From NCBI RefSeq assembly GCF_035556095.1, contig NZ_DATMFT010000031.1:62001-126000 (forward strand): a DNA stretch of 64,000 nucleotides, given 5' to 3'. Under the pieces are notes generated by a model. The model made no database searches, was not told the DNA's origin, and was given only the letters and a program-made list of their open reading frames with translations. This document shows, one piece after another, positions 1 through 7,533 of the stretch (position 1 is its first letter; every line of letters starts with the position of its first letter). This DNA is from Parapedobacter sp035556095 (GTDB lineage Bacteria; Bacteroidota; Bacteroidia; Sphingobacteriales; Sphingobacteriaceae). A program made the position numbers and the translations under genes.

Positions 1-1
1 G

Positions 2-433
2 GCCAACGAATCGTTCTGGATGAATTACACCGCCCCTAGTGGCGCCAGGCCTTACGAAGCCATTAATCCCTTTGTGGGCGACAGGCAGGTACTCAAAGTG
101 ATTGCCGATGATTACTGGAGTGAGCAAAACCAGGATATTTATGCACTCTGGCCTCGACTCAGTAATTTTGACCATCCCAATAATGCACAGTCAAGCACGT
201 GGTTCATGCGTAATGGTAGCTTTTTACGCTTGAAAACCATAGAGTTCGGTTATACCCTGCCACAGCAGGTTACCAAAAGGATAGGGTCATCTAGCATACG
301 GATTTATTTCAGCGGTAATAACCTACTCACCGTCAGCAAATTCAAACTTTGGGATGTTGAAATGGGCGGCAACGGTCTAGGGTATCCTATTCAAAAGGTG
401 TACAACTTTGGGGTTCACGTTAATTTTAATTAA
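2..433 (+). CDS. SusC-family TonB-dependent receptor, C-terminal end (partial)
   Basis: This is the last ~143 residues of a SusC-like outer-membrane receptor; the reading frame is open from the window edge, so the rest lies upstream. SusC proteins import glycans through the outer membrane with SusD as lid, powered by TonB. The tail has the usual SusC ending: WPRLS, then a SxxWxxxGSFLRLKxxExGYxLP stretch, the NLLT segment, a WDxExG block and a final beta-strand ending in aromatic plus Asn (VNFN). A SusD gene follows 4 bases after the stop, which supports the call. It closely resembles the end of the receptor at 29784-32912, so the two are probably paralogues. The family is sure; the substrate cannot be read from this piece. 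Confidence 0.93.
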   Translation, partial: ANESFWMNYTAPSGARPYEAINPFVGDRQVLKVIADDYWSEQNQDIYALWPRLSNFDHPNNAQSSTWFMRNGSFLRLKTIEFGYTLPQQVTKRIGSSSIRIYFSGNNLLTVSKFKLWDVEMGGNGLGYPIQKVYNFGVHVNFN

Positions 434-437
434 GTTT

Positions 438-2342
438 ATGAAAATGCTCAACATACAAAAGATAGCCTTAGGTTTTTTTGTTGCATTAGCTTCTTGTTTT
501 TCGTCATGCTCGAACTACCTCGATATCGTTCCTGATAATGTGGCTACGCTTGACAATGCCTTTGCCATGCGCGGTGAGGCCGAAAAATACCTGTTTACCT
601 GTTATTCCTATATGCCTCGTACTGCCGATATCAATGGTAGCCCGGCCTTATTTGGTGGTGATGAGGTTTGGGAACTTCCCGAAATTAACGAAACCAGCGT
701 TTACCGGCAACTTGCTGAAGGGAACCAAAATGTGAATAATCCGATTGGCAATTTCTGGAATCACATGTATGCAGCGATTCGAGACTGCAATATTTTCCTC
801 GAGAATATAGAGCGGGTTCCCGATATGGAACCCAAAGAAAAACGGCAGTGGATTGCGGAAGCAAAGGTGCTGAAGGCTTACTACCATTTCTGGCTGATTC
901 GGATGTATGGCCCCATTCCTGTTATCCGCGCCAATATACCCATTTCGGCGGGTGCCGACGAGGTAAAGGTGATTCGTGAACCGGTGGATGATTGCTTCGC
1001 CTACGTGGTGCAACTGCTGGATGAGGCGAAAGATGATCTGCTTCTCACGGTTGTAGACCCCCAGTATTATGGCAAAATATCCCAACCGATAGCTTACGGA
1101 CTGAAGGCGAAAGTGCTGACCTTTGCGGCCAGTCCACTTTTCAACGGCAACACCGACCAAGCCAGTCTGAAAAATGCTGATGGTACCCAGCTATTCAATC
1201 AGGAAATATCCGTAGCGAAATGGCAATTGGCGGCCGACGCATGTCGCGAGGCAATAGACATCTGCGAAGATGCCGGCATCAAACTCTATGAACATCCGAA
1301 CGTTAAGGCGGCATTTTTAATCGGCGATACGATACAAACTGAATTAAGTTTGCGGATGGCTTTTTCGGAAAAATGGAACTCAGAGATTATTTGGGCCAAC
1401 ACGCAAAGCTGGATCAACAGGGTACAGGTGCTCGCCTCGCCCGACTGGGCACCCAGCCCCCAAGCGCGTGTGTGGATGGACAACCGCTACAATGCACCCC
1501 TAAAAGTGGTGGAACAGTTTTATACCGCCAATGGCCTTCCGATAGGAGAAGACAAAACATGGAACTATTCGCAACGTTACACAACGAAAATCGCTACCGA
1601 CGCGGACGAGCACGACTTGTATATCAGGCGCGGCTTTGCCACCGCCACGCTCAATTTCGACCGTGAACCGCGGTTTTACGCCTACTTGGGCTTCGACGGT
1701 GGTGTTTGGTACGGCCAAGGCCGGTTCAACGATGAGGTACCTGCAGACCTCTACTACTTGCAGCTCAAATTGGGCGACCCGATTGGAAAGCAATCGAGCT
1801 ATCAAGGCCCGGTTACGGGCTATCCCATCAAGAAATGGATACATCCCGATAATGTGCGGAGCCCTACAAGCTATACGACGATTGAATACCCTTGGCCGCT
1901 GATGCGCTTGGCCGATCTGTATCTGTTATATAGTGAATGCCTCAATGAGGTGGATGGTCCGAGCGAAGAAGTGTTTGCTTACCTAGATAAGGTAAGGGAA
2001 CGGGCGGGTATTCCGGATGTTGTTACGGCCTGGCAAGATTTCTCAACAAATCCCGCGAAGGTAACCACCCAGAACGGTGTGCGTGAGATCATCCAGCAGG
2101 AAAGATTGAACGAGCTGGCATTTGAACAGCATCGTTTTTGGGACCTGCGCCGATGGAAGTTAGCTATTACGGAAATGAACCAAATGATTACGGGATGGAA
2201 CGTTAATGGCTCGACGACTGATACGTATTACCGGCCGGCGAATATTTTTCAGCAGCGCTTCGGCATTAAGGATTATTTCTGGCCAATAGCCGAAAATGAG
2301 CGGAATGTGAATACGAACCTGGTACAGAATATCGGTTGGTAA
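438..2342 (+). CDS. SusD/RagB-family glycan-binding lipoprotein
   Basis: A surface lipoprotein that binds the glycan together with the SusC partner just upstream. The chosen ATG gives a signal peptide with lipobox ending at the Cys of SSCSNYLD, followed by the usual SusD start (YLDIVPDN). Family marks include the TPR-like helices around AKVLKAYYHFWLIRMYGPIP and the C-terminal RxxxxEAFEQHRFWDLRRWK-type helix, here RLNELAFEQHRFWDLRRWK. The length (634 aa) is normal to slightly long. An in-frame start exists 30 bases earlier but would overlap susC and spoil the signal peptide. It is similar throughout to the SusD at 32925-34886 (both begin YLDVVPDN-like), fitting a duplicated locus. Confidence 0.95.
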   Translation: MKMLNIQKIALGFFVALASCFSSCSNYLDIVPDNVATLDNAFAMRGEAEKYLFTCYSYMPRTADINGSPALFGGDEVWELPEINETSVYRQLAEGNQNVNNPIGNFWNHMYAAIRDCNIFLENIERVPDMEPKEKRQWIAEAKVLKAYYHFWLIRMYGPIPVIRANIPISAGADEVKVIREPVDDCFAYVVQLLDEAKDDLLLTVVDPQYYGKISQPIAYGLKAKVLTFAASPLFNGNTDQASLKNADGTQLFNQEISVAKWQLAADACREAIDICEDAGIKLYEHPNVKAAFLIGDTIQTELSLRMAFSEKWNSEIIWANTQSWINRVQVLASPDWAPSPQARVWMDNRYNAPLKVVEQFYTANGLPIGEDKTWNYSQRYTTKIATDADEHDLYIRRGFATATLNFDREPRFYAYLGFDGGVWYGQGRFNDEVPADLYYLQLKLGDPIGKQSSYQGPVTGYPIKKWIHPDNVRSPTSYTTIEYPWPLMRLADLYLLYSECLNEVDGPSEEVFAYLDKVRERAGIPDVVTAWQDFSTNPAKVTTQNGVREIIQQERLNELAFEQHRFWDLRRWKLAITEMNQMITGWNVNGSTTDTYYRPANIFQQRFGIKDYFWPIAENERNVNTNLVQNIGW

Positions 2343-2374
2343 TGAATGTAAATCACTTTTAATTTTCATAAAAG

Positions 2375-3592
2375 ATGGAAAAGAAATTTCAGTTTTTACT
2401 AGGGGTACTTCTGTCGTTGGTTTTGTTCAGTTGCGACCAGAATGAGGATTTCATAAATTATACCGATTCTAGCCTGCCCGCTCCCGCACAAGTATCCGAT
2501 GTTAACGTTATTTCGACGAATGGTGGAGCACATATTGTTTATAAGGTGCCTAAAGACCCCAATCTTAGATATGTGAAAGCGGTTTATGAAACGGCTCCCG
2601 GTGCTGTTTGGGAAGTGAAATCCTCTTATTACACCGATACCTTGAAAATAGAGGGTTTTGGCGATACAAACGAATACGATGTGAAGCTGTACAGCGTGGG
2701 CAAGAACGAGAAGGAATCTGAGCCTTTGGTGGTTACCGTTAAGCCGTTAATGCCGGCTATTCAATCCGTATATGAATCATTGGATGTTTCGGGTACGTTT
2801 GGCGGCATTAATGTCAAGCTACAGAATCCCGAACGGGCTAACCTCGCCGTCGTCATCATGATAGACACGGCCGACAACGGCCACTATAGTGAGTTGACTA
2901 CTTACTATACCGCTGCGGATAAAATCAATTTCTCCGTGCGTGGAATGGATACGGAGGAAAAGAAACTCGCGGTTTTCCTGCGGGACCGCTGGAATAACCG
3001 GACGGCGATGAAAGAATCCGTCGTTACCCCATTGTTCGAAAAACTGATTGACAAAGCAACTTGGAGTGCATTGGAACTGCCAGGGGATAATTTCCAGTAT
3101 GTCGAAAATTATCCACTATACAAGATATTCGACGGTGGTTTTGGTTACTGTTGCCTGTTTGCTTCCGATCAATTCCAACTGCCGCACACCATCACCCTCG
3201 ACCTCGGACAGCCGATAACCATCAGCCGCATGAAAACATGGCTTCACCCCGAAGGCGCTTACCAAGGTTCCCATCCGAAAGAATTCGAAATTTGGGGAGC
3301 GAACAGCGTGAACCCCGATGGCGACTACGTGGACTTGGAAAATAAGATCTATCGCGACAACTGGGTCAAATTGGGAACATTCAGCTCCTTCAAACCTTCT
3401 GGTGACGGACCAGTGACTGCGGAAGATCTGGATTACGCGTTGAACCTGGGCGAGGATTTTGAATTTGAACCGGGTATACCCGCTGTCAGGTACATCCGTT
3501 TCAAAACGCTGAATACGTGGGGCATCCCCAGTGGAAGAGCCCAAATTGTTATTCAGGAACTTACCTTATGGGGTCAGGATGGCAGTAATTAA
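2375..3592 (+). CDS. DUF4959/DUF5126/DUF5000-type surface lipoprotein
   Basis: A 405-aa lipoprotein (lipobox LVLFSCDQ, Cys about residue 20) of the kind found right after SusC/SusD in Sphingobacteriaceae and Bacteroidaceae PULs. The N-terminal ~110 residues look like a fibronectin-type fold (DUF4959; VSTNGGAHIVYKVP, LYSVGKNEKESEP), followed by a second beta domain (DUF5126-like) and a C-terminal discoidin/F5-8-like domain (DUF5000-like; ITLDLGQPITISRMKTW, FEIWGANS, RYIRFKTLN). Such proteins are presumed to bind glycan at the cell surface, as SusE/SusF-like subunits do. The gene follows susD by 32 bases and is paralogous to 34909-36183. The domain assignment is from memory of the families; the binding role is inferred. 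Confidence 0.85.
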   Translation: MEKKFQFLLGVLLSLVLFSCDQNEDFINYTDSSLPAPAQVSDVNVISTNGGAHIVYKVPKDPNLRYVKAVYETAPGAVWEVKSSYYTDTLKIEGFGDTNEYDVKLYSVGKNEKESEPLVVTVKPLMPAIQSVYESLDVSGTFGGINVKLQNPERANLAVVIMIDTADNGHYSELTTYYTAADKINFSVRGMDTEEKKLAVFLRDRWNNRTAMKESVVTPLFEKLIDKATWSALELPGDNFQYVENYPLYKIFDGGFGYCCLFASDQFQLPHTITLDLGQPITISRMKTWLHPEGAYQGSHPKEFEIWGANSVNPDGDYVDLENKIYRDNWVKLGTFSSFKPSGDGPVTAEDLDYALNLGEDFEFEPGIPAVRYIRFKTLNTWGIPSGRAQIVIQELTLWGQDGSN

Positions 3593-3616
3593 TGGTAAAA
3601 TCAATTTGCAAATAAG

Positions 3617-4798
3617 ATGAAAATCAACATAAGTTACCTTATTGCAGCGCTGCTGATGATTTCGGGCTGTAAAAAAATGGATGATACCTACAAGAAATTT
3701 GTGGTTCCATCCGGCATTACGTATGTAGAGCGAGCTAAAATGGTGAAGACCTACTCCGGACTGAATCGGGTACAATTTGGTTGGAAGGCACCTGCCGACC
3801 CTAATGTAACCCACGCGCGCATCTATTGGAATAATTACCTGGATTCGGTGGTATTGGAAATACCTGAAGACGCCGACACGGTTTCTTATATCCTGGATAT
3901 CCCCGAGGGCAATTACTCCTTCATCGTCAAAACTTATGATGATGAAGGCCACCAATCGGTACCGGTGGAAGTGCAGGGGCGATCTATCGGAGAAGCATTC
4001 CTATCCAACATGTTTAACCGCCCGTTGACCCGGACGTTTGTTGATAATGCCGATGGACAGTTACAACTATTTTGGGGCGGTGCAGATATCAACAATGGAA
4101 GCATCGGACACGAACTTACCTACACGGATGAAGCCGGTGTGGAAAAGCACCTTTTTGTGAAACCCGAAACGGGAAGCACAGTATTGGCCGATTACAAAAA
4201 TGGAACGGATCTTTCCTATGCCACGTGGTACATTGCCGATACGACATCGATAGACACATTGAAAACCGCGGCGGACGTCATAGCCGGAAGCACGATACGG
4301 TATAGGTTGGATAAATCGAAGTTCCAAGAATATTATCTTCCCAACGATGCAACGGCGCTGGCGGAAATCGGCTGGTTCCTCCGGAATATGTGGGATGGAC
4401 GGACTAATGCTGACCCTGGGTTCCATACGCCGGACTTGCCAAAGCCCGCTCAAATAACCTTTGATATGGGTACATCAGATTATTCCCTGTCTTCATTCCG
4501 ACTCTGGCAGCGTACCGATTGGGGTACGGCCTATGGACATGGTAACCCGAAGACGTTCGCCCTGTGGGGAAGTAACGATCCCGCCGCGGATGGTAGTTGG
4601 GACAGCTGGACCAAGCTAGGTGATTTTACGTCCGAAACACATGATATAGCCGCAGGGGAATTGTTCGAAATACCTGCCGGAGCTCCAGCTTTCAGGTATT
4701 TACGGGTTCAGGTATTGTCAACGTGGGGAAATGGTTCGGACGTAGGCCCCATCGTCATGATGGAAGTCGAATTAATGGGGAGTTTTAGTGCGCCATAG
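3617..4798 (+). CDS. DUF4998-type surface lipoprotein with discoidin-like C-terminus
   Basis: A 393-aa lipoprotein with lipobox ISGC and mature start CKKMDDTYKKF. Residues ~20-190 match the DUF4998 style (YVERAKMVKTYSGLNRVQFGW, ARIYWNN, LDIPEGNYSFIVKTYDDEGHQS). The last ~150 residues form a discoidin/DUF5000-like beta domain (ITFDMGTSDYSLSSFRLWQR, FALWGSND, FRYLRVQVLSTWG). Both domains recur in proteins next to SusCD and are thought to hold glycan at the surface. The gene sits 24 bases after its DUF4959 partner, in the same order as the paralogous pair of PUL C. No enzymatic motif is seen. Confidence 0.82.
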   Translation: MKINISYLIAALLMISGCKKMDDTYKKFVVPSGITYVERAKMVKTYSGLNRVQFGWKAPADPNVTHARIYWNNYLDSVVLEIPEDADTVSYILDIPEGNYSFIVKTYDDEGHQSVPVEVQGRSIGEAFLSNMFNRPLTRTFVDNADGQLQLFWGGADINNGSIGHELTYTDEAGVEKHLFVKPETGSTVLADYKNGTDLSYATWYIADTTSIDTLKTAADVIAGSTIRYRLDKSKFQEYYLPNDATALAEIGWFLRNMWDGRTNADPGFHTPDLPKPAQITFDMGTSDYSLSSFRLWQRTDWGTAYGHGNPKTFALWGSNDPAADGSWDSWTKLGDFTSETHDIAAGELFEIPAGAPAFRYLRVQVLSTWGNGSDVGPIVMMEVELMGSFSAP

Positions 4799-4833
4799 CT
4801 TTGATTAGAGTGGTCTAAAAATAATATTTTGAA

Positions 4834-6180
4834 ATGTTAAAGGGAACTTTCGCTTTTTTTAAATGGGGGTTTGTGTTATTAATAGCTGTACAGCCCATTG
4901 GGCTAAATGCGCAGCAGATTATCAGTACCGCCGATTTCAATTTTCTGAAGGGAATAACCCAAGCAGTTTTAGATAGTTCACGTATTTATCCTGGCCAGCA
5001 GTTGGTTGCGCCCTATGGGGCAAACAACACAGGGGGCGTATTGATTCGACCAGGCGGCCGCGAAACGTACCCGTCGTTTTGGATTCGCGATCACGCAATG
5101 ACCCTCGAAACAGGGCTGGTGGGTCAAGATGAGCAAAAACATATGCTTATGCTTACTGCTGCCACCCAGTGTGATCAAACTTGGATAACGGATGCGGGCA
5201 GTATGGTGCCTTTCGGTGCTATCGCTGACCATGTGCGAGTAGACGATTTATTGCCCATTTATTTCCCCGGAACCTACGATTACGTCGCACAGGGCGGAAC
5301 AGATTTTGGGATGTTCCCGCCATACTGCGATCAGTATTACTTCATTCATATGGCGCACTATTATATTAGCGACGCTAACGATGTCGATATTTTACAGGAA
5401 GAAATCAATGGCACCTCCCTGATCGATCGTCTAGAGATTGCTTTCAAAGTGCCGCCCTCCCGGCAAGATAATCACATCGTCTATACGAACGACGCGTTTA
5501 GGGGAGTCGATTTTGGTTTCAGGGACGCCATTTATATCACCGGTGACCTGAGCTATTCCTCAATCCTCAAATATCGTGCGGCACTGCAATTGTCGGCGTT
5601 ATTTGAGCAAATCGGAAACAACAGCAAAGCCAAAGCCTACCGGGATATTGCCTCCAAAATTAAAGCTGCGCTGCCTGTCGCTTTTGCTGATAAGAACGGA
5701 ATGCTAAAAGCCTCAACCGCCATCGGAAGCCACCCTGATGTTTGGGCTACAGCGCTAGCTGTTTACTTGGGGATATTAGACGGAGACCACGCGCTGAAGG
5801 CAGCCAGACATCTCGCGAAAGCCTATGTAGCCGGCACCTTGGCCTACAAAGGGAATATCCGACACATCATTGATGGCGAAGGCTACAATGGAACGCCTTA
5901 TTGGGAAAAGGGGATTGTACACCCCAACCAATTTCAGAACGGCGCATATTGGGGTACACCTACGGGATGGGTCGCTTACACCATCGCTCAGGTCGATAAC
6001 AAGTTGGCCGCGCAGCTCGTCAAAGAGTATATCAGTGAGTTACGCGAAAGTGATTTCCGCCAAGGAAGTGAGTTCGATGGTCCTTACGAGTGTTTTTACC
6101 CACCGAACTACACGCGGGGCCCTGTATATTTGACTACAGTAAGTGCACCTTTCATTGTACTGAAATCAATGCTTCAATAG
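4834..6180 (+). CDS. Six-hairpin (alpha/alpha)6-barrel glycosidase-like exported protein
   Basis: A 448-aa protein with a signal peptide ending around GLNAQQ. The sequence has the helical repeat style of six-hairpin glycosidases, with conserved-looking acidic/aromatic stretches: GGRETYPSFWIRDHAMTLE near residue 75, CDQTWITDAG, a GVDFGFRDAIYITGDL stretch in the middle and NGAYWGTPTGWVAYTIAQ near the end. The general acid/base pair cannot be named without a structure. It lies in a PUL between surface lipoproteins and a rhamnosidase, so it most likely cleaves oligosaccharides in the periplasm. I cannot assign a CAZy family; bacterial glucoamylase-like or unsaturated-uronyl hydrolase-like enzymes share the fold. 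Confidence 0.65.
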   Translation: MLKGTFAFFKWGFVLLIAVQPIGLNAQQIISTADFNFLKGITQAVLDSSRIYPGQQLVAPYGANNTGGVLIRPGGRETYPSFWIRDHAMTLETGLVGQDEQKHMLMLTAATQCDQTWITDAGSMVPFGAIADHVRVDDLLPIYFPGTYDYVAQGGTDFGMFPPYCDQYYFIHMAHYYISDANDVDILQEEINGTSLIDRLEIAFKVPPSRQDNHIVYTNDAFRGVDFGFRDAIYITGDLSYSSILKYRAALQLSALFEQIGNNSKAKAYRDIASKIKAALPVAFADKNGMLKASTAIGSHPDVWATALAVYLGILDGDHALKAARHLAKAYVAGTLAYKGNIRHIIDGEGYNGTPYWEKGIVHPNQFQNGAYWGTPTGWVAYTIAQVDNKLAAQLVKEYISELRESDFRQGSEFDGPYECFYPPNYTRGPVYLTTVSAPFIVLKSMLQ

Positions 6181-6289
6181 TTAGCAAGTCATAAAAACAT
6201 ACCTGGAGAATGAAATTGTTAATCGAAGTGCTCACTTTATTGATGTCGCCCGTGCTTAAATCTTAGTAATTTTATTGTCTTTTCTAGTT

Positions 6290-7474
6290 ATGTATATACG
6301 CTCTATTCTTTTTTTCATACTATCTTTTCTTGCATTTTCAGTACCTCCGATTTGCTTTGGTCAAGTCGGTCATTCAACAAATATACTATATAATGAAGTA
6401 CTGTCAGAAAACCGGGCATATCCCGATTTTTTGGGTAAGAATCTAACCTACACAAGTGACGGATTGCACTTAGTTGAGAACGACCAGTTGGTGAAACTAA
6501 ACAGGTACTATGCCTTGGGACGACGGCTAATACGGTACCATGTTCGGCTGTCCGAAGATGCTCAAATGGTTTTCAGCAGTAATGAAGGAGACTTTCGCGC
6601 TCGCGTCGACATGGATAGCAAACGAATAGGCATAGCAACTACCCCAGCCCTCCATAAACAGGTTGATTTTTTGAACGCTTCACATGAATACTTAATTGAA
6701 ATTCATAGGGATTATCAGACGTCGGGAATTCGGATTATTGATTTATTCACCGGCCAATCCGCGGAAGTGTTTGCTACGATGGACGGACAGGGAGGTGTTG
6801 GACGAGGTATGGAGCAGTCCGGCTTTTATGTAGGATTACAGCATGATTACTATTGTTTCGGTCTAATGAAGGGTTCGGGCGCATGGGTCAAACAGGTCAT
6901 TGTTGAATCGAAAGTAAGTGATTTGACGCTTTTGATTTATGGAGATTCTATTACGGAGCCCGAGGGTTATTTTCCGAAGGCCGATTTTTCTAAGTCTTGG
7001 ACACAATTGATAATCAATAATATGCCCGGCAGGGCGATGTCTAGTGGACGTGGAGGAACTACAATCCATCAGGTGCTTGAACGTATTAAAAATGAATTAC
7101 CGTACGTAAAAGCGACGTATGTGATGGTAACCATTGGCACAAATGGTGGCAATACAGAAGAAAACCTAAGCGAACTTGTAACGTATATCAAAAGTCAAGG
7201 TGCAATTCCGATTTTGAATAATATTCCAGCCAATGAAAGCAATACCCATATTGAAGCAAATGTGCTGATAGAAAAAGTCAGGCAAAAATTTGGAATTAAA
7301 GGATGCAAGTTTGATTTGGCCACGTCTGTTAATTATGACGGCAACGATGTTGATCGGACCACGATGTACTTTGAAGACTACGATTGGGGTAAAATCTATC
7401 ACCACCCAAATGTGAAAGGTTCTGAGTTGATGTACCTGCGGACATTGATCGACGTACCAGAGATATACCAGTAG
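6290..7474 (+). CDS. SGNH/GDSL-family hydrolase with N-terminal beta domain
   Basis: The ATG at 6290 opens a signal peptide (hydrophobic FFILSFLAFS, cleavage near CFGQ); the upstream TTG at 6275 is less likely. Residues ~30-205 look like a beta-sandwich of unknown role. The SGNH domain follows: block I YGDSIT with nucleophile S220, block II Gly in SSGRGGTTIH, block III GTNGGN (283-288) and a final HHPN (H372). SGNH enzymes of PULs usually remove acetyl or other ester groups from glycans. The residue three before the HPN histidine is Ile rather than the usual Asp, so the triad acid is either another residue (D364/D366 are near) or missing. About 110 bases separate it from the previous gene. 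Confidence 0.8.
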   Translation: MYIRSILFFILSFLAFSVPPICFGQVGHSTNILYNEVLSENRAYPDFLGKNLTYTSDGLHLVENDQLVKLNRYYALGRRLIRYHVRLSEDAQMVFSSNEGDFRARVDMDSKRIGIATTPALHKQVDFLNASHEYLIEIHRDYQTSGIRIIDLFTGQSAEVFATMDGQGGVGRGMEQSGFYVGLQHDYYCFGLMKGSGAWVKQVIVESKVSDLTLLIYGDSITEPEGYFPKADFSKSWTQLIINNMPGRAMSSGRGGTTIHQVLERIKNELPYVKATYVMVTIGTNGGNTEENLSELVTYIKSQGAIPILNNIPANESNTHIEANVLIEKVRQKFGIKGCKFDLATSVNYDGNDVDRTTMYFEDYDWGKIYHHPNVKGSELMYLRTLIDVPEIYQ

Positions 7475-7533
7475 AAGAAATCCGCAAAATTTAATAACCT
7501 GTCAATTCCGTATATAATATTCACTATACCACG

